Positions 1-11,640 of a stretch of 64,000 bases of DNA are shown piece by piece (position 1 is the first letter of the stretch; the number at the start of each line of letters is the position of its first letter). The translations under genes were made by a program, and so were the position numbers. The notes under the pieces are model-generated. The model saw only the letters and a list, made by a program, of their open reading frames with translations, was not told the DNA's origin and ran no database searches. The stretch is from Nostoc sp. UHCC 0302 (GTDB lineage Bacteria; Cyanobacteriota; Cyanobacteriia; Cyanobacteriales; Nostocaceae): assembly GCF_038096175.1 (NCBI RefSeq), contig NZ_CP151099.1, positions 5,310,001 through 5,374,000 on the forward strand, read 5' to 3'.

Positions 1-1339
1 GAACCTGGCGGAGGAAACCTTAGGGTTTCGGGGCATTGGATTCTCACCAATGTTTGCGCTACTCAAGCCGACATTCTCACTTCCGTTTCGTCCACAGCTG
101 CTTGCCGCTACTGCTTCTACCTACGACGGAACGCTCCCCTACCGATTAATATAATTAATCCCACAGCTTCGGTACATCGCTTAGCCCCGTTCATTTTCGG
201 CGCGAGAGCGCTTGACTAGTGAGCTATTACGCACTCTTTCAAGGGTGGCTGCTTCTAGGCAAACCTCCTAGTTGTCTGTGCACTCTCACCTCCTTTATCA
301 CTTAGCGATGATTTGGGGACCTTAGCTGGTGGTCTGGGCTGTTTCCCTCTTGACGATGAAGCTTATCCCCCACCGTCTCACTGGCAACGTGTGCTCTGGG
401 TATTCTGAGTTTGTCTCGATTTGGTACCGTTCTCACAGCCCGCACCGAAACAGTGCTTTACCCCCCAGGTATAATCGTTACCGCTGCGCCTCAACACATT
501 TCGGGGAGAACCAGCTAGCTCCTGGTTCGATTGGCATTTCACCCCTAACCACAGCTCATCCGCCGATTTTTCAACATCGGTCGGTGCGGACCTCCACTTG
601 GTGTTACCCAAGCTTCATCCTGGCCATGGTTAGATCACCAGGGTTCGGGTCTATAAACACTGATTATCGCCCTATTCAGACTCGGTTTCCCTTTGGCTCC
701 AGCATTCTCGCTTTAACCTACCAGTGCCTATAAGTCGCCGGCTCATTCTTCAACAGGCACGCGGTCAGACGTTAAATCGTCCTCCCACTGCTTGTAAGCT
801 GACGGTTTCATGTTCTATTTCACTCCCCTTCCGGGGTTCTTTTCACCTTTCCCTCGCGGTACTGGTTCACTATCGGTCACACAGTAGTATTTAGCCTTAC
901 GAGATGGTCCTCGCGGATTCACATGGGATTCCTCGTGCCCCATGCTACTCGGGATACAGCTACTATCCTTGAGTTTTCAACTACAGGACTTTCACCTTCT
1001 CTGGTGCAGTATTTAGCTGCTTCGTTTAACCGCTAGATTCGATATTGCTGTCCCACAACCCCAGTCAGTAAACCGACTGGTTTAGGCTCTTCCCCGTTCG
1101 CTCACCACTACTTAGGGAATCTCTTTTGATTTCTCTTCCTCCAGCTACTAAGATGTTTCAGTTCGCTGGGTTGGCTCTCTCCTGCCTATATATTCAGCAG
1201 GTAGTATATAGGGTTGCCCCATTCGGAAATCTCCGGCTCAAAGTTTGCTTCCAACTCCCCGGAGCATATCGTCGGTAACCACGTCCTTCATCGCCTCTGT
1301 GTGCCTAGGTATCCACCGTCAGCCCTTATTAGCTTGACC
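1..1339 (-). rRNA. rrl: 23S ribosomal RNA, 5' part (gene runs off the window)
   Basis: The reverse complement starts near 1339 with the conserved 23S 5' end (GGTCAAGCTAATAAGGGC), followed by the usual helix carrying GGTGGATACC. The region continues as recognisable 23S sequence to base 1, so only about half of a normal 2.8-kb gene is present; the 3' half and 5S lie outside. It is the distal gene of the operon 16S-Ile-Ala-23S. Open frames within it are shadows. Confidence 0.97.
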
Positions 1340-1422
1340 ACAAACAATTGGTTTTCACATTTGCAAACACGTTCATCTTTTGAATGTCTGTGTCTGCCTG
1401 CTTTTTTCGCGTTACTATGCAG

Positions 1423-1434
1423 TTTTCAAGGTTC
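1423..1434 (-). promoter_or_regulatory. boxA-like antitermination element upstream of 23S
   Basis: Read on the minus strand this is GAACCTTGAAAA, the conserved boxA-like block of cyanobacterial 16S-23S spacers, about 85 nt before the 23S start. Its role in Nus-dependent antitermination and rRNA processing is known for the family, not shown here. Confidence 0.65.
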
Positions 1435-1451
1435 TGGCTGGATTCATTTCC

Positions 1452-1498
1452 CAGCAGTCTGACATCATATATATATAGATATAAATGTCATGTTGCTG
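1452..1498 (-). other. box-B helix of the 16S-23S spacer
   Basis: The minus strand forms a long AT-rich hairpin opening with CAGCA and closing with TGCTG, the usual signature of the cyanobacterial ITS box-B helix just upstream of boxA. The centre is an (AT)n run, which is variable between strains and useful for typing. Confidence 0.65.
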
Positions 1499-1535
1499 AA
1501 CTTTATCCGATTTTTTTAATGGCAATCGCCACAGG

Positions 1536-1608
1536 TGGAGGTTAGCGGACTCGAACCGCTGACATCCTGCTTGCAAAGCAGGCGCTCTACCAACTGAGCT
1601 AAACCCCC
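1536..1608 (-). tRNA. tRNA-Ala (UGC)
   Basis: A 73-nt cloverleaf on the minus strand with acceptor GGGGGTT, D-loop AGCTCAGTTGGTAGAGC, anticodon loop TTTGCAA (UGC) and T-arm GGTTCGAGTCC. No CCA is encoded. It sits in the 16S-23S spacer downstream of tRNA-Ile, the standard place in cyanobacterial operons carrying both tRNAs. Confidence 0.97.
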
Positions 1609-1614
1609 GCTCAA

Positions 1615-1648
1615 GAATTAAAAATTAAAAATTAAAAATTAAAAATTG
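1615..1648. repeat. AAAAATT heptanucleotide tandem repeat between the two spacer tRNAs
   Basis: About four to five tandem copies of a 7-mer (TAAAAAT register), followed at 1657-1690 by a looser, partly complementary AT-rich run. Short tandemly repeated heptamers are frequent in Nostocales; here one lies inside the rRNA operon between tRNA-Ala and tRNA-Ile. Confidence 0.8.
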
Positions 1649-1697
1649 AATTTTCTTCATTTTTAATTTTACATTTTACATTTTTAATTGCTTCAGG

Positions 1698-1771
<74 letters not shown>

Positions 1772-1821
1772 AATTCCGAACCAAATCATAGTTTGAAAGT
1801 TCATCACAAATATCTGCGACC

Positions 1822-1887
1822 GACCTAGGAATGACCATCTCAATTCTCTATTTGCTGAATGCTTTCGAGTTCTGAGTGGATTAGGTC
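1822..1887 (-). other. D1-D1' helix of the 16S-23S spacer
   Basis: The minus strand begins with GACCTA and ends with TAGGTC, enclosing about 54 nt, a few bases after the 16S 3' end. This is the standard D1-D1' helix of cyanobacterial ITS regions, used in strain taxonomy. Confidence 0.7.
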
Positions 1888-1894
1888 TCCCTAA

Positions 1895-3383
<1,489 letters not shown>

Positions 3384-3551
3384 GAAGTGTTTGCTTTATT
3401 AGCTCTTTCTGGCTGACTTTTTTTCCACCTCAGCCTAGTGTTTCAATTTAATTGACGCAGGCTACTTGTGGTATTATGACTTTCAAACTATAATATTTTC
3501 AAGGTTCGGTCGCCTTACTGGCGTCGCTCTGTCGCGTCCGTCTCTCAGGCA
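3384..3551 (-). other. rRNA operon leader
   Basis: About 168 nt transcribed between the inferred start point and 16S. It contains a second boxA-like block (CCTTGAAAA on the minus strand, near 3500-3508) matching the one before 23S, as expected for an antiterminated, processed leader. Confidence 0.5.
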
Positions 3552-3558
3552 CTTATTC

Positions 3559-3587
3559 AATATAACTAACACAACTCTAACTGTCAA
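3559..3587 (-). promoter_or_regulatory. rRNA operon promoter
   Basis: On the minus strand there is a perfect -35 box TTGACA (complement at 3582-3587) and a TATATT -10 box (complement at 3559-3564), separated by exactly 17 nt. The start would be near 3551, about 168 nt before 16S. It lies back to back with nadC. Near-consensus spacing and boxes fit a strong housekeeping promoter. Confidence 0.8.
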
Positions 3588-3698
3588 CTGTTTTTCCATC
3601 TATTTTTGGAACAAATTTTGCACCCCCCTAAAATCCTCTGCGCGTAAGGCTTTTAGGCTAGATTATTCCCTGAATCTCCAAAAGGACATTTTTCTGCT

Positions 3699-4562
3699 GT
3701 GAGTTTTTCTCCTGTTCTCCCCCCAAGCATCGTTCTTGACCCTCTGCTACGTGCTTGGTTGCTCGAAGATATCGGAAGGGGCGATTGCACCACTAATTCC
3801 CTTCTTTCTCCTGATTCAACAACAGGCACTGCTCTCTGGATTGCTAAAGCTCCTGGAATTATTGCTGGTTTAACACTCGCCACACGCGTTTTTCAGCTTT
3901 TAAATGAAAAAGTCAGCTTTGTAGCAGTTGCGGCTGAAGGTGCAAAGTGTGAGCCAGGACAGGTAATAGCTGAAATTAATGGTTCGTTGGATGCGCTGCT
4001 GATGGGGGAACGAGTTGCGCTGAACCTAGCTATGCGCTTGAGTGGGATTGCAACTTTAACTTATATATATGTAGAGCAGATTGCTGATTTACCTGCTCAG
4101 TTGGTGGACACACGTAAAACGACACCAGGACTGAGAATTTTAGAAAAGTACGCGACTGCTTTGGGAGGAGCGACTAATCACCGTATGGGGCTGGATGATG
4201 CGGTGATGATTAAAGATAACCATATAGCTGCGGCTGGGGGAATTGGAGAAGCAATTACCCGCATCCGTTCTCAGATTCCTTACCCGTTGACGATAGAAGT
4301 AGAAACGGAAAGTTTAAAGCAGGTGAAAGAAGCTTTACAACATAAAGCCGACATTATCATGTTAGATAATATGCCTTTGGATATGATGTGTGAGGCAGTG
4401 CAGTTGATTCGTCAGCAAGATAATCGTGTGAAAATCGAAGCTTCTGGGAATGTAACTTTGGAAACTATTCGTGCTGTGGCAGAAACGGGTGTTGACTATA
4501 TTTCTAGTAGTGCGCCAATTACTCAGTCAAGATGGTTGGATTTAAGTATGAGGATTAAATAA
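3699..4562 (+). CDS. nadC: Nicotinate-nucleotide pyrophosphorylase (carboxylating)
   Basis: Quinolinate phosphoribosyltransferase: converts quinolinate and PRPP to nicotinate mononucleotide in NAD synthesis, in the cytoplasm. The 287-residue product has the normal family length and hallmark blocks: DTRKTTPGLR near the middle, then GG-x-x-NHR and MIKDNH for substrate binding, and the late barrel strands (IEVE, IMLDN, IEASGN). The start is GTG at 3699, with AAGGA about 13 nt upstream; no ATG is near. The gene stands alone, divergent from the rRNA operon, and is followed by a 205-bp spacer before an insertion element. Confidence 0.95.
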   Translation: MSFSPVLPPSIVLDPLLRAWLLEDIGRGDCTTNSLLSPDSTTGTALWIAKAPGIIAGLTLATRVFQLLNEKVSFVAVAAEGAKCEPGQVIAEINGSLDALLMGERVALNLAMRLSGIATLTYIYVEQIADLPAQLVDTRKTTPGLRILEKYATALGGATNHRMGLDDAVMIKDNHIAAAGGIGEAITRIRSQIPYPLTIEVETESLKQVKEALQHKADIIMLDNMPLDMMCEAVQLIRQQDNRVKIEASGNVTLETIRAVAETGVDYISSSAPITQSRWLDLSMRIK

Positions 4563-4782
4563 TTACCTTTGGATAAAAAAATACTGTAGTAGTTTAAGAA
4601 AATACATGAGCATGAAGAAAGTAATCATGTAGAAAGGTAAGAGCGCTGGGTTGTTAAGCACTCAAGGTTGACATAAATAACTTTTATATACTAAGAAACT
4701 CTTTGCCCACTAGCTTTTCCAGATATAGCCATATGAGTAGATACGATTGTTAGTAGTTAGTTAATAGTAAGCTAATCAGCAT

Positions 4783-5933
4783 TTAAGCTGCAACATAGCT
4801 GAAATTAGTTTTATGTTTGATTTTCCGATGCCACTTAATCACTAACTCGCCTTGATTCAACAACTTATCTAGCAGTGTTTGTAATTCATCTACTGATTTA
4901 AATAAGCGATGAGCAATATATTCTTTACATGAATGCCAAACTAATTCGATAATGTTATAGTCAGGGCTATAAGCAGGCAAGAACTCTAAAATAAAATTCG
5001 GGAACTCTTGGGATATTTTAGCTAGAATATCTTTGCGTTTATGAAAACTAGCATTGTCTAAAATTAAAATTATCTTTGGCCCATACTTCGAGAAATCTTT
5101 ACCCACATTTCCTTTACTTACCCACTCTTGTTTTATTAGTTCATTTAATTGTTGTAATTGCTCATAAAAAATATCTGCATTTCCCTTTTTTACAAAAAAG
5201 CATACGCGTTTCCGGTCTAATTCTCGAATTGCTCCCATGACGTTTACTCGACCACAACGTCGTTGTCCTGGAATATTCTTGCGTTTTCCTTTTTTACCCC
5301 AACCCTTGCGACGAATCACGCGTAAACTAAAACCACTCGTCGCGCGGGTACGCGCGCCCGCTACGCTAACGTCCAAAACCATACCTGCAAACGCTCTGGC
5401 TGTTCTCGCGCTATTGATAAATATTGAGCAAGTTTTTCTTTAAACTTCGCTCTCTCTATTGGGTTTTGTTTATCTTCCAGGTTATACTTAGCCCAGATAT
5501 AGCTATACTTTTTTCGCTTTAATATCCTCCTTACTTGAGAGCTACTTAAATCAATTCCTGTTTTTTCGGTTAAATATGTAGCTAGTCGCTCTGCTGTCCA
5601 TTTTCCAAATTCATACCCTAAATCTGAGGGTTCTTGGTCAACAGTTTTTAATAACAGTTCAATATATTCAGGCGTAGCTTTTCGGTAATATTCGTCCTCT
5701 CTTTTATTATGTAGAGTTTCCAAATTATCAGGATCACCGTGCATACACCAATATGCTACTGTTCTATGCGAACAACCTAAAAATTTAGCAATCTCGTATT
5801 GTGGTTTCCCATCATTCTGTAGCAGAATAATGAGAATTCTTTCCCTGACGTGTGGCTGCTCGCTCTCTTTCAGAGCTTGTTGTAGCTTACTAACTTGTGA
5901 CGGCGTTAAAAAGTTCTTGGCTGGTGGTGGCAT
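4783..5933 (-). pseudogene. IS630-family transposase, interrupted
   Basis: The N-terminal part (5361-5933) carries a helix-turn-helix region (KPQYEIAKFLGCSHRTVAYW) and the IS630 linker. The C-terminal part (frame ending at 4783) carries DNASFHK and the block YSPDYNIIELVWHSCKEY, that is the second Asp and the final acidic residue of the DDE core. The two frames are separated by a 32-nt insertion at 5342-5373 that introduces a stop and a +2 shift. Deleting 32 nt restores one reading frame, but then reads W-F-W-T-S-G-F where D-E-S-G-F is expected, so the first catalytic Asp is also missing. Non-functional by inspection. Confidence 0.85.
5338..5373. repeat. GC-rich palindromic small dispersed repeat inside the transposase
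   Basis: A short GC-rich block with a hairpin core (GCGGG ... CCCGC around a CGCGCGTA loop) and the CGTAGCGGGC motif common in Nostocales dispersed repeats. It is flanked by the direct repeat CGTC at 5338-5341 and 5370-5373, which looks like a 4-bp target duplication. Its base composition is very different from the AT-rich transposase around it. Confidence 0.7.
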
Positions 5934-6018
5934 CTTTGCTTTGAAACGTCTTCATCTTTCTATTATGCAACTTACGTGCCGATTAGCTTATGCGATCGCT
6001 CTTCTGTGGCTCAAATTT

Positions 6019-6726
6019 CTAAATCTCTTCTGGGTTAATTCCTAAATCCTGCAAACTTTGCGCCAGCCTTTCGGCTCGTTGTTGTTCTTGTTGGGCGCGT
6101 TGTCCTTCTTGTTGCACTAATTCTTCAGGTGTAGATAATTTCTGCCCAGTTGCATCATACCAAATATAACCACTCACGCGATCGCCCCAAATAAACACCC
6201 CGTTCTCTGCCAATTGCTAAACCAATTTCTGGTATCCATACCTGCGAACCTGGTTGTAAAACATAATCTCCATCAACTAAGCGATAAACTTCTAGAGGTT
6301 CTCGCTTGCGCCGATATCTGCGGCTGGGTACATAAATTGCATAGTATAAAACTCCCAATTGGGCATAGTCGAGTTTTTTCTGTTTGTATTCCCCACCATA
6401 AGTTTTAGAAACAACTTCTAGGGCAAAGATGGGAACAATACCATCTTCTTCCCATAGAACATAGCTAAACGTCCCTCTTCACCAATAAAGCGTTCCACGC
6501 CTAAGCTGAGAAATCCATCTGGTACTAGTGGCGGTGTACTAGGAGCATAATAAATGCCCATATCTACACCAAAAAAACAATCAGTGCGATTACTCCATGC
6601 TAAAGCTAAAATTGCCTCTAATAAATTGGGAATCAGGTTTTGTAACTCGTTATCCACTGGCGTATCGTCAGAATCAGGCAGTTCTGACGAGGATGGAAGA
6701 CAGTCCAGGGGATGGTAATGTACCAT
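6019..6726 (-). pseudogene. Uma2-family (DUF820) endonuclease-like gene, frameshifted
   Basis: Three overlapping minus-strand frames together give one Uma2-like protein of about 235 residues: start at 6726 (M-V-H-Y-H-P-L-D), then GVDMGIYY and the block VPDGFLSLGVERF, then after a frameshift near 6463 EEDGIVPIFALEVVSKTYGG and LGVLYYAIYVP, then after an extra T near 6165 WYDATGQKLSTPEEL and a Gln/Arg/Glu-rich tail. Uma2 proteins have a PD-(D/E)xK nuclease fold, are highly multiplied in cyanobacteria and mostly have no known role. Two independent frameshifts argue for decay. Sequencing error is possible but would have to occur twice. Confidence 0.75.
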
Positions 6727-6843
6727 AACGGTCTTCACTGTAACTATGTAACTATATTTTAGGGCTAAAATAATCAAGCCTTAAAGAATGTCCAAGCATC
6801 AGGCAGGCAGCCCATAGCCCCCTCGAACAGATAATATTTAGAT

Positions 6844-8610
6844 ATGAACGCTACACAAGAACAACTAAAAGTAAAATTTGAGCAGGCTTTGGTGGCTGCT
6901 TTTGGCGCTGAATACGCCGGAGTAGATCCGATTTTGGTTTCTGCTAGCAATCCTAGATTTGGGGATTATCAAGCGAATGTGGCTTTATCCCTAAGTAAAA
7001 AATTAGGACAGCAACCAAGAGCGATCGCTTCGACAATTGTTGAGAAACTAGATGTATCCGAAATCTGCGAACCACCAGAAATTGCTGGGCCGGGATTTAT
7101 CAACTTAAAACTGAAAACAGCATACATAGAAGTACAACTCAATGCTATTCAGGCAGATCCCAGGCTAGGAGTTCCACCGACGAAAACGCCCAAGCGTGAA
7201 ATTGTAGATTTTTCCAGTCCGAATATTGCTAAAGAAATGCACGTCGGACACTTGCGTTCTACTATTATTGGTGATTCCATCGCTCGCATTCTGGAATTTC
7301 AAGGACACGATGTTCTACGGTTAAATCATGTGGGTGATTGGGGTACGCAATTTGGAATGTTAATCACCTACCTGCGTGAAGTTTACCCAGAAGCCCTTAC
7401 TACCGCTAACGCTTTAAATATTGGGGATTTAGTTAGCTTTTACCGTCAAGCTAAACAGCGATTTGATACGGATGACACATTCCAAGAGACGGCACGGCAA
7501 GAAGTCGTAAGATTACAGGCAGGTGCAGAAGATACACTCCATGCTTGGAAACTTTTATGCGAACAATCGCGGCATGAGTTTCAGGTAATTTATGATTTGT
7601 TAGATATTAACTTAACCGAACGGGGAGAATCTTTTTACAATCCCTTACTACCAGGAATTGTAGAAGATTTAGAAAAATCCGGATTACTAGTAGAAAATCA
7701 AGGGGCGAAGTGCGTTTTCTTAGAAGGATTTACCAATAGAGAAGGTGAACCTTTACCCTTGATTGTGCAGAAATCTGATGGTGGTTATAACTATGCCACA
7801 ACAGATTTAGCAGCTTTGCGCTACCGAATTCAACAAGATGAAGCAAAGCGGATAATTTATGTAACAGATGTTGGACAAGCAAATCACTTTGCCCAAGTTT
7901 TCCAGGTAGCACGCAAAGCAGGATGGATTCCTGATGATGTGGAACTAGTTCATGTTCCCTTTGGTTTGGTGTTGGGGGAAGATGGCAAGAGATACAGAAC
8001 TCGTTCAAGTGATACTGTACCATTACGGGATTTGTTGGATGAAGCGATCGCTCGTACTCATACAGAGCTAGTAGCTAGGCTAAAAGAGGAAGAACGCGAA
8101 GAAACTGAAGAATTTATTAATAAAGTTGCTGAGGTAGTTGGGATTAGTGCGGTTAAATATGCTGACTTAAGCCAAAACCGCACTAGTAACTACATTTTCA
8201 GCTACGATAAAATGCTGGATCTTAAAGGTAATACTGCACCTTATATGCTATATGCTTATGCACGCATTCAAGGTATTAGCCGCAAGGGTGGTATTAACTT
8301 GGGGAATCTGGGAAATAACACCAAAGTTTTGTTGCAGCATGAAACAGAATTAGCATTGGCAAAGTACTTACTACAGTTGGATGAAGTTCTTAGTACTGTA
8401 GAGCAAGATTTATTGCCTCATCGGTTATGCGAGTATTTGTATGAGTTGAGTAAAAAGTTTAATCACTTTTACGATCGCAATCAAGGTGTTCGGGTACTGG
8501 ATGCAGAGGAACCCCTACGCACATCTCGTTTGGTTCTGTGTGATTTAACTGCGAAAACTTTGAAGTTGGGACTATCTTTGCTGGGAATTCAGGTACTTGA
8601 AAGGATGTAA
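6844..8610 (+). CDS. argS: Arginyl-tRNA synthetase
   Basis: Charges tRNA-Arg with arginine (class I aminoacyl-tRNA synthetase). The protein has 588 residues, normal for bacterial ArgRS. It has the N-terminal tRNA-recognition domain (1-110), the class I HIGH-type motif as HVGH at residues 133-136 after SSPNIAKEM, and a C-terminal anticodon-binding DALR domain (about 460-588). No canonical KMSKS is visible, which is usual for ArgRS; the region [11 protein letters not shown] stands in its place. The gene is monocistronic or followed 25 nt later by a Uma2 gene in the same direction. Confidence 0.97.
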   Translation: MNATQEQLKVKFEQALVAAFGAEYAGVDPILVSASNPRFGDYQANVALSLSKKLGQQPRAIASTIVEKLDVSEICEPPEIAGPGFINLKLKTAYIEVQLNAIQADPRLGVPPTKTPKREIVDFSSPNIAKEMHVGHLRSTIIGDSIARILEFQGHDVLRLNHVGDWGTQFGMLITYLREVYPEALTTANALNIGDLVSFYRQAKQRFDTDDTFQETARQEVVRLQAGAEDTLHAWKLLCEQSRHEFQVIYDLLDINLTERGESFYNPLLPGIVEDLEKSGLLVENQGAKCVFLEGFTNREGEPLPLIVQKSDGGYNYATTDLAALRYRIQQDEAKRIIYVTDVGQANHFAQVFQVARKAGWIPDDVELVHVPFGLVLGEDGKRYRTRSSDTVPLRDLLDEAIARTHTELVARLKEEEREETEEFINKVAEVVGISAVKYADLSQNRTSNYIFSYDKMLDLKGNTAPYMLYAYARIQGISRKGGINLGNLGNNTKVLLQHETELALAKYLLQLDEVLSTVEQDLLPHRLCEYLYELSKKFNHFYDRNQGVRVLDAEEPLRTSRLVLCDLTAKTLKLGLSLLGIQVLERM

Positions 8611-8635
8611 GAGTGCGTTTTGTTTGGAGACACAC

Positions 8636-9199
8636 ATGGTACAGACACCATCGAAAAGCATAACTTTGGCAGAGTTTTTGAAGCTACCAGAAACCAAACC
8701 CGCTAGTGAATACATTGATGGTAAAATTATTCAAAAACCTATGCCACAAGGAGAACATAGCACTATTCAAGGTGAGATGATTATTGCTATTAATGCCGTT
8801 GTTAAGCCTCTAAAAATTGCACGAGCATTTCCAGAACTACGGTGTACATTTGGTGGCAGATCAATAGTGCCAGACATAGCGGTATTTTCTTGGGAGAGAA
8901 TTCCTCGCAAAGAAAATGGCGGTGTAGCAAATTTATTTTTAGCAGCCCCAGATTGGACAATTGAAATTCTATCACCTGACCAAAGACAAACAAAAGTTAC
9001 AAAGAATATTCTCCATTGCCTCAATTATGAAACTCAAATGGGTTGGCTAATTGATCCAGAAGAGCAAGCAGTCTTTGTTTTTACACGCAATCAACAGCCA
9101 GTTGTGTTAGATGAGTTAGAGGCTTTACTTCCTGTACCAGAGTTTGCAAATGAACTACGGCTGACAGTGAAAGATTTATTTGGCTGGTTATTGGAGTAA
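8636..9199 (+). CDS. Uma2-family (DUF820) endonuclease-like protein
   Basis: An intact family member of 187 residues from the ATG at 8636 (MVQTPSKSITLAEFLKLPE); an in-frame start 39 nt upstream, inside the end of argS, is less likely. Family blocks are present: SEYIDGKIIQKPMP, the acidic pair VPDIAVF and WTIEILSPDQ of a PD-(D/E)xK core, and MGWLIDPEEQAVFVF. The cellular role of Uma2 proteins is unknown; they are thought to be remnants or domesticated parts of mobile DNA. It is the only one of three Uma2 loci in the window with an open frame throughout. Confidence 0.85.
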   Translation: MVQTPSKSITLAEFLKLPETKPASEYIDGKIIQKPMPQGEHSTIQGEMIIAINAVVKPLKIARAFPELRCTFGGRSIVPDIAVFSWERIPRKENGGVANLFLAAPDWTIEILSPDQRQTKVTKNILHCLNYETQMGWLIDPEEQAVFVFTRNQQPVVLDELEALLPVPEFANELRLTVKDLFGWLLE

Positions 9200-9250
9200 A
9201 GCTAATTCTTCGAGTGTGCGATCGCCTATCATAAAAAGCGATCGCTAATG

Positions 9251-10117
9251 TTAACGTTTATTTGGTGCAACTAAAGTAAACACTGTAATTTCAGGACGGG
9301 CAGCAAATCGCATATATATTCCAATCATACCTAAGCCTCGGTTGGTATATTGGATCATATTTTCTACCTGATAACGTCCAAAGTAATACTTTTTACCCAA
9401 AGCCGGTAAAAAAAGTTCTGTGATAAAAGGTAAGCGGATTTGTCCACCGTGGGAATGGCCTGAAAGCTGTAAATCAAATCGTCCTGTAGCAGCACTGTTA
9501 TCAGCAAAATCTGGCTCATGTGCTAATAAAATTGCTGCACCTTCATTGGATAATTGATTGAGTATTAAATCCAAACGAGGTTTACCGTACCAGATATCAT
9601 CTACTCCAGCGATGTGAAGCATGGAGCTACCGCGACGTATTGTGTAAACATCATTATTAAGATAAGTTATTCCACTTTTTTCAATTGCTTGAATAATTGC
9701 TTTGTAGTCATTGCGGTAATCATGATTTCCTAATACTGCTACAGTTTGATCTCTAGCAATAAATCTATTCAAATCAAACTTAAGAGTCGGGACAATTGAG
9801 GGTGAATATTGAGTTACAAAATCTCCAGTAATCGCTATTAAGTCGGGTTTTTGCTGGTTAACCAGACTAATAATATTTCGGAAGCGCTTTTGACTCATCC
9901 ACTTAGTGTCTCGATGAATATCGCTGATTTGCACAATGCGATAGCCATTAAATTCTGCGGACAGATGTGGCAAAGTTACTTGTAAAGAATTGATATCAAT
10001 CCAGTCTGGTTCAATATACTTAGCGTATACTAAAGCACAACAAAGCAACAACAAGCACAATCCTAAAAATCGCAGAGTTAATCTGCTGGCTTTAATCAGC
10101 CACTTAAAATTTTTCAA
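9251..10117 (-). CDS. Membrane-anchored calcineurin-like metallophosphoesterase (YkuE/YaeI-type)
   Basis: A 288-residue protein with one N-terminal membrane segment (about residues 14-33) followed by a complete binuclear metallophosphoesterase domain: QISDIHRD (Asp66, His68), ITGDFV, LGNHDYR, LLAHEPDFAD and LSGHSHGGQ. In related enzymes these ligate two metal ions that hydrolyse phosphomonoesters, diesters or lipid-linked pyrophosphates. The substrate cannot be told from the sequence. The short anchor places the catalytic domain at the membrane face. It is convergent with the Uma2 gene and divergent from der. Confidence 0.85.
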   Translation of the reverse strand: MKNFKWLIKASRLTLRFLGLCLLLLCCALVYAKYIEPDWIDINSLQVTLPHLSAEFNGYRIVQISDIHRDTKWMSQKRFRNIISLVNQQKPDLIAITGDFVTQYSPSIVPTLKFDLNRFIARDQTVAVLGNHDYRNDYKAIIQAIEKSGITYLNNDVYTIRRGSSMLHIAGVDDIWYGKPRLDLILNQLSNEGAAILLAHEPDFADNSAATGRFDLQLSGHSHGGQIRLPFITELFLPALGKKYYFGRYQVENMIQYTNRGLGMIGIYMRFAARPEITVFTLVAPNKR

Positions 10118-10274
10118 GGGACAATCTCCATTAGTGTGACTACTAAGTTCCCTGTACGGAAGGTTTTTTAATTTGGCTAGTGATCATCTTCAAAGATCAA
10201 AAAATTAAACAAAGACTTAAAGTAGCTAAAATGGAGAGACGTGATATACTACGTCTCTCTATCACCCTGGGTTT

Positions 10275-11636
10275 ATGGGACTGCCAATTGTTGCTATTAT
10301 AGGACGCCCGAATGTGGGCAAATCCACCCTGGTTAATCGTCTCGCCGGGGAACAAACGGCGATTGTCCACGATGAACCGGGTATGACACGCGATCGCACT
10401 TATATGCCAGCTTACTGGCGCGATCGAGAATTTTTGGTGGTGGATACTGGTGGTTTAGTATTCAATGACGATACAGAATTCTTACCCCTAATTCGCCAGC
10501 AAGCAATGGCCGCGCTTACAGAAGCGAGTGCCGCTATTTTTGTTGTCAATGGTCAAACAGGTCCCACACCTGCTGATGAAGAAATCGTCAAGTGGTTACG
10601 CCAACTATCTGTTCCTGTGTTACTGGCCGTAAATAAATGTGAGTCTCCAGAACAAGGCTTAATGCAAGCTGCCGAATTTTGGGAATTGGGTTTAGGCGAA
10701 CCTTATCCTCTCTCCGCGATTCATGGCAACGGTACAGGAGAGTTACTTGACGAGTTAATTAATCACATTCCGACTGTCGCAGAAGTCCCAGAAACTAATG
10801 AGATTAAAGTCGCAATTGTGGGACGACCGAATGTAGGCAAATCTAGTTTATTAAATGCTTTTGTTGGAGAAGCCAGGGCAATTGTCAGCCCGATTTCTGG
10901 TACAACTCGCGATGCTATTGATACTGTCGTTGAACGAGATGGGCAAACTTACTGCTTAATTGACACGGCAGGAATTCGCAAAAAGAAAAACGTCGAATAC
11001 GGGCCGGAATTTTTTAGTATTAACCGCGCGTTCAAAGCAATTCGCCGCGCTGATGTGGTTTTATTAATCTTAGACGCCCTTGATGGAGTCACCGAGCAAG
11101 ACCAAAAGTTAGCTGGACGGATTATTGAAGAAGGTCGAGCTTGCATCATCGTGGTGAATAAGTGGGATGCTGTCGAAAAAGACTCTTACACAATCTACGA
11201 CTACGAAAAAACTCTGCAAGAGCGGTTACATTTTACCGAATGGGCAGAAACCATTTTTGTGAGTGCCTTAACAGGACAACGGGTAGAAAAGATTTTAGAG
11301 TTGGTAAATCAAGCGGCCGAGTCACACAAACGCCGTGTTACAACAGCAGTCATTAACGAAGTATTGGAAGACGCTGTTAGCTGGCATTCGCCTCCAGCAT
11401 CACGCGGTGGACGTCAGGGCAAAATTTATTATGGTACACAAGTAGGTGTACAACCACCAACGATCGCCCTGTTTGTTAACGAAGCTAAACGCTTTAATGA
11501 CAATTACCGTCGCTACATTGAACGACAATTCCGGCAACAACTGGGATTTAAAGGTACACCCATCCGTTTACTTTGGCGGAGTAAAAAAGTCCGTGATATG
11601 GAAAGTGGTAACGTGAATAGAGCCACTCGCGTGTAA
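10275..11636 (+). CDS. der: Ribosome-associated GTPase Der (EngA)
   Basis: A double-Era GTPase needed for 50S ribosomal subunit assembly. The 453-residue protein has two G domains, each with GRPNVGKS (residues about 10-17 and 183-190), DTGG/DTAG switch II motifs, NKCE and NKWD specificity motifs, and a C-terminal KH-like domain ending in a basic tail. Length and order are normal for the family. The ATG at 10275 follows a strongly AT-rich upstream region; the gene is divergent from the metallophosphoesterase. Confidence 0.97.
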   Translation: MGLPIVAIIGRPNVGKSTLVNRLAGEQTAIVHDEPGMTRDRTYMPAYWRDREFLVVDTGGLVFNDDTEFLPLIRQQAMAALTEASAAIFVVNGQTGPTPADEEIVKWLRQLSVPVLLAVNKCESPEQGLMQAAEFWELGLGEPYPLSAIHGNGTGELLDELINHIPTVAEVPETNEIKVAIVGRPNVGKSSLLNAFVGEARAIVSPISGTTRDAIDTVVERDGQTYCLIDTAGIRKKKNVEYGPEFFSINRAFKAIRRADVVLLILDALDGVTEQDQKLAGRIIEEGRACIIVVNKWDAVEKDSYTIYDYEKTLQERLHFTEWAETIFVSALTGQRVEKILELVNQAAESHKRRVTTAVINEVLEDAVSWHSPPASRGGRQGKIYYGTQVGVQPPTIALFVNEAKRFNDNYRRYIERQFRQQLGFKGTPIRLLWRSKKVRDMESGNVNRATRV

Positions 11637-11640
11637 TAAA

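Larger units (their letters stand above)
4770..5988. mobile_element. IS630-type insertion sequence with terminal inverted repeats
   Basis: An element of about 1.2 kb bounded by imperfect inverted repeats at 4768-4798 and 5960-5990. The outer ten bases (TAAGCTAATC) match perfectly and about 24 of 31 match overall. Both ends carry the TA dinucleotide (4768-4769, 5989-5990), as expected for TA target duplication by IS630/Tc1-type elements. The transposase is on the minus strand and its stop codon lies inside the left repeat. Because the transposase is interrupted, this copy is probably not autonomous. Confidence 0.85.

Noticed and set aside
3452-3477. TTGACG ... TATTAT on the plus strand as a nadC promoter
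   Set aside because: Spacing is only 14 nt and it lies inside the rRNA leader transcribed in the other direction.
4783-5933. Programmed frameshifting to make the IS630 transposase
   Set aside because: The frames are split by a 32-nt palindromic insertion with a stop codon, not by a slippery site, and the first catalytic Asp is missing.
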